From: JADJYF01 sp050186725
GTDB taxonomy: Bacteria; Pseudomonadota; Gammaproteobacteria; Ga0077536
Assembly (NCBI GenBank): GCA_050186725.1
Contig: JBFWYG010000009.1
Coordinates: 1 to 64,000, forward strand
Length of the DNA stretch: 64,000 bases
Direction: 5' to 3'
The position numbers were made by a program, and so were the translations under genes. Of this stretch, positions 51,191 through 60,033 are shown piece by piece. Within the stretch, counting starts at the first letter, position 1. Each line of letters opens with the position of its first letter. The notes under the pieces were generated by a model that saw only the letters and a program-made list of their open reading frames with translations, had not been told where the DNA came from and did not search any database.

Positions 51191-51841
51191 TCAGGCGTCC
51201 AGGTTCTGCCGTCGCCCGCGCTGGAAGAACATCCTGCGCGCCGCTACCTCGCGTCCCGCCAGGCGCTCGCGCAAGGTCTCGAGCATGAGCGCCTGCACTT
51301 CCATCATCTCGATGCCGCCCAGGTCGTCGAGTCGCACCCAGCGCAAGTCCTCCAGTTCGCCGTCGCCGCCGAGTTCGCCGGAGAACAGATCCGCGTGCGC
51401 GGCGAAGAAGCGCGCGTGGTAGCGGATGGGCTGGTAGCTCGGCGTGATCGCGCGACCGAGGAACTCGAGCGCACCCAGGTCCGGCGCCAGTGCCGCGTCG
51501 CGAAAGCGCGCCCAGGTGTCGTGGCTCACGCGTCCGACGGTCCCCGGCACCCCGAGCATCAGTCCCGCTTCCTCCGACGCTTCACGCACCGCCGCCATGG
51601 CGAGCGCGGTCGCCTTGGCTCGCGACTGCGCGACCGCGAGCTGCGGCACGATGTGCTCGGCGAGCGCGCGCGCGGGTTGCGCGTGGTAGTCACCGCGCTC
51701 GAGGCCGCCGCCGGGGAACACGTAGACACCGGGCTTGAAGCGCGCCTTCTGGCCGCGCCGGCCCATGAGGACTTCGTGGTGGGTGAAGCGCTGGCGGTGG
51801 ATTATCAGGCTGGCGGCGTCACGCGGGCGAACCGGGGGCAT
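51191..51841 (-). CDS. NUDIX hydrolase
   Basis: 216-residue NUDIX fold protein. The Nudix box is split by an insertion: GVYVFPGGGLERGDY supplies the first glycines and REASEEAGLML the catalytic helix (REx2EE), with about 37 residues in between instead of 7. This layout is seen in the NUDT8/NUDT19-like group that cleaves CoA or nucleotide diphosphates. ATG 51841 (MPPVRPRDAASLII) is preferred over an in-frame ATG at 51913 because upstream residues are Pro/Cys-rich and unconserved. Acyl-CoA genes lie nearby but upstream of the MFS pair. Confidence 0.85.
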   Translation of the reverse strand: MPPVRPRDAASLIIHRQRFTHHEVLMGRRGQKARFKPGVYVFPGGGLERGDYHAQPARALAEHIVPQLAVAQSRAKATALAMAAVREASEEAGLMLGVPGTVGRVSHDTWARFRDAALAPDLGALEFLGRAITPSYQPIRYHARFFAAHADLFSGELGGDGELEDLRWVRLDDLGGIEMMEVQALMLETLRERLAGREVAARRMFFQRGRRQNLDA

Positions 51842-51954
51842 GGGGCGAAAGCTCTCTTGGACTGCACCGAAATCTAGCACGTTGAGGTGCGCTGGGCAGG
51901 GCGGCGAGGGCACGCTTATACTGCCGGCCCGATGTCGCCCGCTCCCCCCTCGCC

Positions 51955-54129
51955 GTGAACCTCCATCGTGCGCTTCGCCACCTGCTGCTGGGCCTGTGCC
52001 TGTGCGCCGCGTTGCCGGCCGTGGGCGCGCCCGACCTGAACCTGCTGGCCGGCGCGAGCGCGGCCGAGACCCCAGCCGAGGCGCCGGCCCTGCCCGATCC
52101 GCTCAAGCTCGAGCCGGAGTGGTGGAACTACTTCCTGGTCGGCGACGACCCGCGCAATCAGCGACTGGACGAGCGCTACACCGCCTTCGCGAAGCAGCTC
52201 GACAAGCTCATCGCGCCCTACGGCGGCGAGACCCGCGCCGAGCTCGACCAGCTGCGCGCCAGCATCGAGCGTCACTTCGGGCGCTACAAGCGGACCCTCG
52301 CGACGCCGCCACCGCCGCCGGCCCCGCCGCCCGCGGTGAAGAAGGCCTACCCGCTGGACGACGTGCTGGAACTCGGTCGCGAAGCCGAGCAGCTCAGACG
52401 CGCGGCCAATCTCGAGACGCAGGAGATCACACTCATCGAGCGCTCGCTCACCTTGGGCCGCGACGAGCAGGACGCCGCCAAGCTGCGCTACCGCGATCTC
52501 CCTGTCGACACCCCCGAGCGCCTGGTAGAGGGCGTGCGCCTGGTGCGCGATCGCCTGCGCATCGAGACCCTGAACCAGGAATTGCGCTGGCGCCGCGCGC
52601 ACCAGACGGCGCTGGCCGCCGAACTCGAGATGCAGCATCGGCAGCTGTCCACCGCGGCGGAGCGCATCGAATGCACTGCCACCGCGCTCGAGGAATGGCA
52701 GCGCATCGAGCAGGACGCGACGCGCCAGGCGAAGTCGGCCGGCGCGGATCTCATGAAGCTGCAGCTGAGCGGCTCGATGGCAATGGCGACCAGTCCGGAC
52801 GAACGCGCCCAGGCCCGCTATCACGACACCAAGACGCTGCGCCGCGCCGTGGAGATCAAAATCGCCGAAGCGCGGCGCGCGTCCGCGGTCATCGCGCAGC
52901 GGCTGCTGCGGCGGGTGGCCGAGCGCAACACCGCCGAGCCGGCCGCCGATCGCGCGCTCCTGCGCAAGCAGGAGGCGCTGCTCGACAAGTACGCCGAGTC
53001 CGCCACCGAGTTCGCGAACCGCGCGGTGCAGCTGCGCGGCGCGGTCAACATCGAGCGCGGGGCGGTCGAGGACGCCAGCGTGGTGGCGGTCTACGAGCGC
53101 GCGCGCAACGAGCTGGTGGCGGTGGAAACCGCGCTGGAAGACCTGCGCGCGCAGGGGCGCAGCGGCCAGCAGCTGGCCGGCATGCTGGACGACCGGCTGC
53201 GCGAGCGCGAGGGCCGGGTGGGGCAGAGCGTGCGGCTGGTGAAGGACGCCATCCGCACGACGCTCGCCGAAGCCTCCGGCTGGCTGGCGGCGCCACTGTT
53301 CGAGATCAACGAAACCCCGGTCACCACCCTCGGCCTGCTGCGCGTGGTGCTGATCCTGACCGGCGCCTGGTGGGTGTCGAACCTCGGCCGCCGCGCGCTC
53401 ACGCGCTTCGGACCGGGCAACAGCGCGTTCAGCCCGGCCTCGCTCTATGCCGTCGGCCGGGTGGTGCACTACCTGCTGCTGACGGTCGGCCTGGTGGTCG
53501 GCCTGTCGTCCATCGGCGTCGATCTCACCAAGTTCGCGCTGCTCGCGAGCGCGCTCGGCATCGGCGTTGGTTTCGGCCTGCAGACGCTGATCAGCAACTT
53601 CGTCGCCGGCCTCATCATCCTGTTCGAGAAGAGCATGAACGTCGGCGACTTCATCGAGCTGTCGTCCGGCGCGACCGGTGTGGTGAAGGAAATCAACATG
53701 CGCGCGACGCGCATCACCAGCGGCGACAATGTCGACATCCTGGTGCCGAACTCGGAGTTCATGACCAGCAAGGTCTTGAACTGGACACTGGAGGATGGCT
53801 TTCGCCGCCTCCACGTGCCGTTCTCGGTGATGCACGACAGCGACAAGGACGCGGTGAAGGCCGCCGCGCTGGAGGTGGCGGACTCGGTCGAGCACACGGT
53901 GAAGGAGCCGCCCAACCGCGCGCCGCAGGTGTGGCTGACCAAGTTCACCGATGCCGGCATGGACTTCGAACTGGTGGTGTGGGTGAATCTGCGCGCCATC
54001 AGGAAGCCCGGCTCGCTGGTCTCCGACTACCTGTGGGCGCTGGACGATGCGCTCCATCGCCACGGCGTGGAACGCCCCCATGCGATCCTGCCACCGCGCC
54101 AGGCCGCGCCATCGGCGCAGTCCGACTGA
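51955..54129 (+). CDS. MscS-family mechanosensitive channel with long periplasmic N-terminus
   Basis: 724-residue channel protein. A signal peptide (HLLLGLCLCAALPAVGA, about 9-25) is followed by some 420 residues of helical, Glu/Arg/Ala-rich coiled-coil sequence in the periplasm. Three membrane helices lie in about 445-560, ending in the MscS pore helix and beta domain: ALGIGVGFGLQTLISNFVAG, then LIILFEKSMNVGDFIEL. DILVPNSEFMTSKVLNWT marks the MscS beta domain. The layout is MscK-like but shorter (MscK is about 1100 residues). It relieves turgor on hypo-osmotic shock. The start is GTG 51955. Confidence 0.9.
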   Translation: MNLHRALRHLLLGLCLCAALPAVGAPDLNLLAGASAAETPAEAPALPDPLKLEPEWWNYFLVGDDPRNQRLDERYTAFAKQLDKLIAPYGGETRAELDQLRASIERHFGRYKRTLATPPPPPAPPPAVKKAYPLDDVLELGREAEQLRRAANLETQEITLIERSLTLGRDEQDAAKLRYRDLPVDTPERLVEGVRLVRDRLRIETLNQELRWRRAHQTALAAELEMQHRQLSTAAERIECTATALEEWQRIEQDATRQAKSAGADLMKLQLSGSMAMATSPDERAQARYHDTKTLRRAVEIKIAEARRASAVIAQRLLRRVAERNTAEPAADRALLRKQEALLDKYAESATEFANRAVQLRGAVNIERGAVEDASVVAVYERARNELVAVETALEDLRAQGRSGQQLAGMLDDRLREREGRVGQSVRLVKDAIRTTLAEASGWLAAPLFEINETPVTTLGLLRVVLILTGAWWVSNLGRRALTRFGPGNSAFSPASLYAVGRVVHYLLLTVGLVVGLSSIGVDLTKFALLASALGIGVGFGLQTLISNFVAGLIILFEKSMNVGDFIELSSGATGVVKEINMRATRITSGDNVDILVPNSEFMTSKVLNWTLEDGFRRLHVPFSVMHDSDKDAVKAAALEVADSVEHTVKEPPNRAPQVWLTKFTDAGMDFELVVWVNLRAIRKPGSLVSDYLWALDDALHRHGVERPHAILPPRQAAPSAQSD

Positions 54130-54135
54130 GGCGCG

Positions 54136-55092
54136 TCAGCCGCCCTCGCGCGGCGTCGCCAGGCAGCACGCGTGGCCGCGCTGGCCGCTCTCCACCTGCA
54201 GCGTCGCGTGCTGGATGCCGTGCTGGTCCGCAAGCGCGTGCGCCAGTGCGTCCAGCCAGTCGTCGCCCGGATGACCGTCCGGCATCACGAGGTGCGCGGT
54301 GAGCGCGACCTCGCTGGTGCTGAGCGCCCACACGTGCAGGTCGTGCACACCTGTCACGCCGGGCTGGGCGGCGAGGAAGCCTTCGATGGGTGCGCTGGCC
54401 AGGTGCGCCGGCACCGCCTGCAGGGACAAGAGCGCGCTGTCCCGCAGCAGGCGCCAGGTCGCGCCCAGCACCACCGCCACCACCAGCAGCGACATCGCCG
54501 GATCGAGCCAGGCCCAGCCGGTGCGCAGCATGGCGAAGCCGGCGAGCGCCACGCCGAGCGACACCAGCGCGTCGCTCAGCATGTGCAGGAAGGCCCCGTG
54601 TTCATTGAGATCGTGCTGGTGACCGTGGTGGAACAGCAGCGCGGTGCCGCCGTTCACGACTACCCCCGCCAGCGCCACCGCGATCACCGTGCCGCCCGCC
54701 ACCGGCGCCGGCGCCAGCAGGCGTTGCACGGCCTCCAGCGCGAGGCCGCCGCAGGCGAGCAGCAGGAGCACGGCGTTGGCGAGCGCCGCGAGGATGGTGG
54801 AACTGCGCAGACCGTAGGTGAAGCGCGGATTGGCCGCGCGCCGTGCGAGCCAGGTGGCGAACCAGGCCAGCGCGAGCGCCGCGACGTCGCTCAGGTTATG
54901 CACCGCGTCCGCCACCAGCGCGGTGGACTGCGCGGCGAAGCCGAACACCAGTTCCAGCGCGACGAAGCCGCCGTTCAGCGCGATGCCCCAGGCGAAGGCG
55001 CGCTGCCGATCCGGCGCGGCGCCCGCGCCGTGCCGGTGAGCGTGACCGTGGGCAGGAGGCTGTGCGTGGTCGTGGTCGTGCGGCGGCGTCAC
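54136..55092 (-). CDS. Cation diffusion facilitator (CzcD/ZitB-like)
   Basis: 318-residue metal/proton antiporter with six membrane helices. The His-rich N-terminus HDHDHAQPPAHGHAHRHG (about 5-22) and a His-rich loop HHGHQHDLNEHG bind metal. The transport sites are HNLSDVAALALAW in TM2 (HxxxD) and HMLSDALVSLG in TM5 (HxxxD), the zinc/cadmium type of site. The C-terminal cytosolic domain contains GVTGVHDLHVWALSTSEVALTAHL. The GTG start at 55092 overlaps the stop of the amidotransferase gene, so it is the last cistron of the polyamine operon, an unexpected place for a metal exporter. Confidence 0.93.
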   Translation of the reverse strand: MTPPHDHDHAQPPAHGHAHRHGAGAAPDRQRAFAWGIALNGGFVALELVFGFAAQSTALVADAVHNLSDVAALALAWFATWLARRAANPRFTYGLRSSTILAALANAVLLLLACGGLALEAVQRLLAPAPVAGGTVIAVALAGVVVNGGTALLFHHGHQHDLNEHGAFLHMLSDALVSLGVALAGFAMLRTGWAWLDPAMSLLVVAVVLGATWRLLRDSALLSLQAVPAHLASAPIEGFLAAQPGVTGVHDLHVWALSTSEVALTAHLVMPDGHPGDDWLDALAHALADQHGIQHATLQVESGQRGHACCLATPREGG

Positions 55093-55850
55093 GACTGGTC
55101 CGCCTCGGCGCCTGGCGCCGCGCCACACAGGAAGTTCACCAGCCAGCGCGCGAGCAGCGCGCCGTCGGTGGCCGCGTCCATGCCGCCGAGCGCGGCATCG
55201 ACCAGCGCGTCGGGGGCCAGCCCGCGCTTGTTGGCGGTGATCGCCTGGGCGTAGGCGCGTTCGAATTCCGGGTGACCCTGCACGCCCAGCATCACTTCGT
55301 CCAGCACGAACATGGCGTTCTCGCAGTGCGGATTGGAGGCGAGCCGCGTGGCACCCGGCGGCAGGGCCAGCACCTGGTCCTGGTGCACGGCGTAGAGCGT
55401 GAAGTCGCGCGCGGCGGGCTGCATCCAGGGGCGTGCTTCCAGCACCGTGCTGCGCTGTGCGCCGAGGCCCCAGCCCTGCGGCGCGCGCGCGGCGCGGCCG
55501 CCGAGCGCGTGACCGATCAGTTGATGGCCGAAGCAGATGCCGACGGTGCGGCGGCGCGCGGCGTGCAGCGCGCGCAGGAACGCGACGAGCCGCGCTACCC
55601 ACGGCAGGTCTTCGTACACCGAGCGACGCGAGCCCGAGATCAGCCACGCGTCGCACTCGTCCACGCGCGCGGGAAACTCGTCGGCATGCACGCGGTACAC
55701 GCGCCAGTGGATCTGCGGCGCCGGTTGCCCGAGCAGGCGCGCGAACATGTCGGCGTACTGTCCGTGGATGTCGGCCAGCGGCGCGTCCACCGTATCGCAG
55801 GCCAGCAGGCCCACCGTCAGCGACTCACAGGGTGTGGAGGTACCAGTCAT
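55089..55850 (-). CDS. Class I glutamine amidotransferase
   Basis: 253-residue GATase1 domain protein. The nucleophile is Cys106 in TVGICFGHQLIGHALGG, and His193 and Glu195 in GVQGHPEFE complete the triad. It resembles GMP-synthase-type GATase1 proteins rather than PuuD, yet it stands between a puuA-like glutamine synthetase and the CDF gene. A role in hydrolysing gamma-glutamyl intermediates of polyamine breakdown, in place of PuuD, is possible but unproven. ATG 55850 is inside the 3' end of puuA (26-nt overlap). The ATG was chosen because it fits GATase starts. Confidence 0.88.
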   Translation of the reverse strand: MTGTSTPCESLTVGLLACDTVDAPLADIHGQYADMFARLLGQPAPQIHWRVYRVHADEFPARVDECDAWLISGSRRSVYEDLPWVARLVAFLRALHAARRRTVGICFGHQLIGHALGGRAARAPQGWGLGAQRSTVLEARPWMQPAARDFTLYAVHQDQVLALPPGATRLASNPHCENAMFVLDEVMLGVQGHPEFERAYAQAITANKRGLAPDALVDAALGGMDAATDGALLARWLVNFLCGAAPGAEADQS

Positions 55851-57183
55851 AGTCCTGCTGTGGCACCTCGGCGAACCAGCGTTCGCTCTCGGTGCGCTTG
55901 ACGGCGGTGAACACGTCGACGAAACGTTCGCCCAGGCTGTCACGCGCGAAGCGCGACGCGGCGAGCGCTTCGATGGCTTGCGGCCAGTGGCGCGGCAGCG
56001 CCACGCCGCCCGCCACGGCATAGCCATCGCCCTCGACGGGCGGCCCCGGTTCGAGCGCCTGGGAGATGCCGTGTCGCGCGCCGGCCAGCACGGCCGCGGC
56101 CGCGAGATAGGGATTGGCGTCGGCGCCGCAGATGCGGTGCTCGATGCGTCGCGACGCGGCTGCGCCGCTCGGAATGCGCAGCGCCACGGTGCGGTTGTTC
56201 ACGCCCCAGCTGGGCGCGAGCGGCACGCAGTTGTAGGGCGCGAAGCGGCGGTAGGAATTGGCGAACGGCGCGAACAGCGCCATGAATTCCGGCGCGGTGG
56301 CCGCCATGCCGGCGAGCGCGTGGCGCAGCAGCGCATTGCCGCCTGAATCCGCGCTCGCGAAGGCATTGCTGCTGTCGCCATCGTTCAGGCTGAGATGCAG
56401 GTGCATGCCGGAGCCTGGCCGCCCCGCGAGCGGCTTGGCCATGAACGACGCAAGCAGGCCGTGACGGCGCGCGACGCCGCGCACCGCGCGCTTGAACAGC
56501 ACCGCCTGGTCGAGCGCGCGCAGCGCGTCGTCCTGGTGGGCGAGCGTGACCTCGAACTGTCCCGGCCCGAACTCCGACAGGCTGTTGACCAGCGGCAGCC
56601 GCTGCAGCGCGCAGCAGCGGTGCAGGTCGTCGAGGAACGCCTGCTGCGCTTCGATCTCTTCCACGCCGTAGACATGGGGATGGGCGCCGCGCGGCGTGGC
56701 GGGACGCGGCGCGCCGCCGCGGTAGTCGGCCTCGAAGAGGTAGAACTCCCACTCCACCGCGAGCACGGGCGTGTAGCCGAGCTGCGTCAGACCCACGATG
56801 GCGCGCGCGGCGAGATGGCGCGGGTCGGCGACCGTCGCCGGGCCGCCCTGCGCCGGGTCGAAGCTCAGCAACGCCTGCGCGCTCGGCGTCGCGAGCCACG
56901 GACAGGGCAGCAAGGTGCCTGGCACGAGGCGCGCGAGCCCGTCCATGTCGCCGACCTCCCACACCAGCCCCGAGCCCTCGGAGTCATCGCCGTCGACGGT
57001 CAGCGCGGCGATGGAACTCGGCAGTGGCAGGCCGTCGAGGAATACGTGCTCGAAGGCTTCGATGCGCACCGACTTGCCGCGCGCGATGCCGTTCAAGTCG
57101 GTAAACAGGAGTTGCACCTGGCGCACCTCCGGATGCCGCGCGCGCCACGCGGCGAGCTGGGCCGCGATGACTTCACTGCTCAT
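55825..57183 (-). CDS. puuA: Gamma-glutamylpolyamine synthetase (glutamine synthetase family)
   Basis: 452-residue glutamine synthetase-like ligase, expected to join glutamate to putrescine or another amine with ATP. The N-terminal domain has VQLLFTDLNGIARGKSVR (PuuA style; GlnA has a different start), then AVEWEFYLFEADY (metal Glu), SEFGPGQFEVTL, FMAKPLAGRPGSGMHLHLSL and NRTVALRIP. The adjacent pot transporter and spuC make polyamine the likely substrate. It is coupled to potI by ATGA. Other amines (ethanolamine, isopropylamine) cannot be excluded. Confidence 0.92.
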   Translation of the reverse strand: MSSEVIAAQLAAWRARHPEVRQVQLLFTDLNGIARGKSVRIEAFEHVFLDGLPLPSSIAALTVDGDDSEGSGLVWEVGDMDGLARLVPGTLLPCPWLATPSAQALLSFDPAQGGPATVADPRHLAARAIVGLTQLGYTPVLAVEWEFYLFEADYRGGAPRPATPRGAHPHVYGVEEIEAQQAFLDDLHRCCALQRLPLVNSLSEFGPGQFEVTLAHQDDALRALDQAVLFKRAVRGVARRHGLLASFMAKPLAGRPGSGMHLHLSLNDGDSSNAFASADSGGNALLRHALAGMAATAPEFMALFAPFANSYRRFAPYNCVPLAPSWGVNNRTVALRIPSGAAASRRIEHRICGADANPYLAAAAVLAGARHGISQALEPGPPVEGDGYAVAGGVALPRHWPQAIEALAASRFARDSLGERFVDVFTAVKRTESERWFAEVPQQDYDWYLHTL

Positions 57184-57989
57184 CGGAGGTTCGCGTCTTG
57201 GGCGCGGCGATTCAGCAGGGTGGCGAGGACCACGCTTGCGCCGACCACCACCAGCAGGATCGTCGCCAGCGCGTTGATCTCCGGCGACAGGCCGAGCCGC
57301 ACCTTGGAGTAGATGACCATCGGCAGGGTGGTGGCGCCGGGCCCGGATACGAAGCTCGACGTGACCAGGTCGTCCAGCGACAGGGTGAAGGCCAGCAGCC
57401 AGCCGGCCAGCAGCGCGGGCGCGATCAGCGGCAGGGTGACGTGCTGGAACACGCGCCATGGCGGCGCGCCGAGATCCTGCGCGGCTTCCTCCACCGCCGG
57501 GTCCATACCCACCAGGCGCGCCTGCACGACCACCGTCACGTAGGCGGTGGCGAAGGTCGAATGCGCGAGCACGATGGTCAGCATGCCGCGCCGCGCGGGC
57601 CAGCCCAAGGTCTGTTCGAGCGCGACGAACAGCAGCAGCAGGGACAACCCGATGATCACCTCGGGCATCACCAGCGGCGCGGTGACGAGGCCGGTGAAGA
57701 GCGCGCGCCCACGGAACGGCCCGAAGCGCGCCAGCGCGAGCGCGGCGAGCGTGCCGAGCAGCACGGCGAGCGTGGCGGTCACGGCCGCGATGCGCAGCGA
57801 CAGCCAGGCGGCATCGAGCACCTGGGCATCCTGCAGGAGCGCGCCGTACCACTTGGTCGAGAAGCCCGACCACAGCGTCACAAGCCGCGACTCGTTGAAG
57901 GAATAGACCACCAGCGAGGCCATCGGCAGGTAGAGGAAGGCGAGCCCAATGATGAGCCAGGCGCGCAGCCAGGTGCCGCCGCGGTTCAT
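57180..57989 (-). CDS. potI: Polyamine ABC transporter permease (PotI-type)
   Basis: 269-residue inner-membrane permease of the spermidine/putrescine ABC importer family. Six membrane helices begin with LIIGLAFLYLPMASLVVYSF. The EAA loop that meets the ATPase reads EEAAQDLGAPPWRVFQHVTLPLIAP. SFVSGPGATTLPMVIYSKVRLGLSPEINALAT is typical of PotC/PotI. ATG 57989 overlaps the potH stop and its own stop overlaps the puuA ATG, both as ATGA. Confidence 0.94.
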   Translation of the reverse strand: MNRGGTWLRAWLIIGLAFLYLPMASLVVYSFNESRLVTLWSGFSTKWYGALLQDAQVLDAAWLSLRIAAVTATLAVLLGTLAALALARFGPFRGRALFTGLVTAPLVMPEVIIGLSLLLLFVALEQTLGWPARRGMLTIVLAHSTFATAYVTVVVQARLVGMDPAVEEAAQDLGAPPWRVFQHVTLPLIAPALLAGWLLAFTLSLDDLVTSSFVSGPGATTLPMVIYSKVRLGLSPEINALATILLVVVGASVVLATLLNRRAQDANLR

Positions 57990-58882
57990 GCGGCGGCGCG
58001 CGCGGCGCGGCGCGCGAGCCCGTGCTGCAGGGCCATCAGCGCCATCACCAGTACGAGCATGGCGATGGCGACCGCCGAGGCCACCGGCCACGCGCGGTTG
58101 GCGAAGAACTCGTCCCACAGCACCTTGCCGATCATGAGCGTGTTCGAGCCGCCCAGCAGGTCGGGAATCACGAACTCGCCGAGCGCGGGTATGAACACCA
58201 GCGCGCTGCCGGCCAGCACGCCGGGCAAGGACAGCGGCAAGGTCACGCTGAGAAAGGCGCGCCAGGGCGGACAGCCGAGATCGGCCGCGGCTTCCAGCAG
58301 CGCGTGGTCGTGCTTCTCGAGATTGGCGTAGAGCGGCAGCACCATGAACGGCAGGTAGGAGTAGACGATGCCGAGATACACCGCGAAGTTGGTGCGCAGA
58401 AGCGTGAGCGGCTGGTCGACGAGGCCCAGCGCGAGCAGGAGTTGATTGACCGTGCCCTGGCTATTCAGGAGGCCCATCCAGGCATACACGCGCAGCAGGA
58501 AGGAGGTCCAGAACGGCAGCACCACCAGCATCAGCAGCAGGTTGCGCCGCGCCGGTCGTGCGCGCGCGATGGCGTAGGCCATGGGATAGCCGATCACGAG
58601 ACACAGGAGCGTGGAGAAGAAGGCCACCTGCGCGGAATTCAGGTAGGCGCGCCAGTAGAGTGCGTCTTCCAGCAGGTAGCGATAGTTGGCCAGGTGCAGG
58701 GCGAGGTGCAGGCCGCCGTCGGCGTCGCGCGTAAACAGCGGGCTGTAGGGCGGCTGCGCCAGCAGCTGCTCGGCGAAGGAGATCTTGAGCACGATGAAGC
58801 AGGGCAGGGCGAAGAACAGGCCGAGCCAGGCATAGGGCGCCAGGATCACGGCGCGGCGGCCGAGGTGCGCGCGCATGCTCAT
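57986..58882 (-). CDS. potH: Polyamine ABC transporter permease (PotH-type)
   Basis: 298-residue permease, partner of PotI. It has six or seven membrane helices starting YAWLGLFFALPCFIVLKISF, a long first periplasmic loop as in PotB/PotH, and the EAA loop EAAADLGCPPWRAFLSVTLPLSLPG. IPALGEFVIPDLLGG is the PotB/PotH signature. ATG 58882 overlaps the stop of the ATPase gene (ATGA). Confidence 0.94.
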   Translation of the reverse strand: MSMRAHLGRRAVILAPYAWLGLFFALPCFIVLKISFAEQLLAQPPYSPLFTRDADGGLHLALHLANYRYLLEDALYWRAYLNSAQVAFFSTLLCLVIGYPMAYAIARARPARRNLLLMLVVLPFWTSFLLRVYAWMGLLNSQGTVNQLLLALGLVDQPLTLLRTNFAVYLGIVYSYLPFMVLPLYANLEKHDHALLEAAADLGCPPWRAFLSVTLPLSLPGVLAGSALVFIPALGEFVIPDLLGGSNTLMIGKVLWDEFFANRAWPVASAVAIAMLVLVMALMALQHGLARRAARAAA

Positions 58883-60030
58883 CGCGCGAGCAGCGCGCCG
58901 CTGGTGGCGGACCAGCGCAGCCACACGCGGTCTTCGCGCGCCAGGCGCGCCGCGCCGTCCTCCGTGACGTGCGCGCGCGCTACTTTCACGCGGCGACCGG
59001 ATGCCAGCGTCACCTGGTACAACGACGTGCCGCCTTGGTACGCCACGTCGCTGATCACGCCCGCCAGGCAGTTGTGGGCACGCTCGACGGGCGGATCGCG
59101 CGTCATGACGAGTTGTTCAGGACGCAGCGCGAGCCACAGACCGCCGCCCGACTCGGGCGGCGTCTCGCCGGCGAGCAGCAGCGCGCAGTCCAGGTCGAGC
59201 GCGCGCAGGCGCACGCCGTCCGGGCTCCGCGTCTCGACCCCGACCTCGAACAGGTTGGTCGAGCCGACGAAGTCGGCGACGTGGCGACTCACCGGGCGCT
59301 CGTAGATCTCGCGCGGCGTGCCGACCTGCACGAGGCGGCCCTGGTCCATCACGCCGATGCGGGTCGCGAGCGTCATGGCCTCGGCCTGGTCGTGGGTCAC
59401 GACCACGAAGGTGATGCCGAGCGCCTGCTGCAGGTTCTTGAGTTCGAACTGGGTCGCTTCGCGCAGCTTGCGATCGAGCGCGCCCAAGGGCTCGTCCAGC
59501 AGGAGCAGGCGCGGTTGCTTGACCAGCGCGCGCGCCAGCGCCACGCGCTGGCGCTGCCCGCCGGACAGCTGGTGCGGGCGCCGTTGCTCGAGCCCTCGCA
59601 GCTGCAGCAGTTCGAGCATCGCGCCCACGCGCGTCTCGCGCTCGGCGCGTGGGCAGCGTTCCTGCTCGAGACCGAAGGCGATGTTGTCCTGCACGGTCTT
59701 GTGTGGAAAGAGCGCGTAGGACTGGAACATCATGTTCACCGGGCGGCGATGGGGCGGCAGGGCGGTGACGTCGACGCCGTCCAGCAACACGCGGCCGGCG
59801 CTCGGCTGTTCGAAGCCGGCCAGCATGCGCAACAGCGTGGTCTTGCCGCAGCCCGAGCCGCCGAGCAGGCAGAAGAGTTCGCCGCGCTGGACGTCGAGCG
59901 AGACCTCGTCCACCGCAAGCTGCGCGCCGAAGCGCTTGCTCAGGCCTTCGATGCGCAGGTGAGGCGCGGCGCCGGTCGACGCGACGTCGGCGAGCGTGGG
60001 CGAATCAGGCGCGCGCGCGAGGCGATCCAT
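58879..60030 (-). CDS. potG: Polyamine ABC transporter ATP-binding protein
   Basis: 383-residue ABC ATPase that powers polyamine import. Walker A GGSGCGKT is at 57-64, the Q-loop is MMFQSYALFPH, signature LSGGQRQRVALARAL, Walker B LLLLDEPLGALD and the switch VVTHDQ. The C-terminal TOBE domain includes LALRPEQLVM. It is four nt after the binding-protein gene. PotA and PotG names are both used; PotG is preferred because of PotF/PotH/PotI-type neighbours. Confidence 0.94.
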   Translation of the reverse strand: MDRLARAPDSPTLADVASTGAAPHLRIEGLSKRFGAQLAVDEVSLDVQRGELFCLLGGSGCGKTTLLRMLAGFEQPSAGRVLLDGVDVTALPPHRRPVNMMFQSYALFPHKTVQDNIAFGLEQERCPRAERETRVGAMLELLQLRGLEQRRPHQLSGGQRQRVALARALVKQPRLLLLDEPLGALDRKLREATQFELKNLQQALGITFVVVTHDQAEAMTLATRIGVMDQGRLVQVGTPREIYERPVSRHVADFVGSTNLFEVGVETRSPDGVRLRALDLDCALLLAGETPPESGGGLWLALRPEQLVMTRDPPVERAHNCLAGVISDVAYQGGTSLYQVTLASGRRVKVARAHVTEDGAARLAREDRVWLRWSATSGALLAR

Positions 60031-60033
60031 CGG

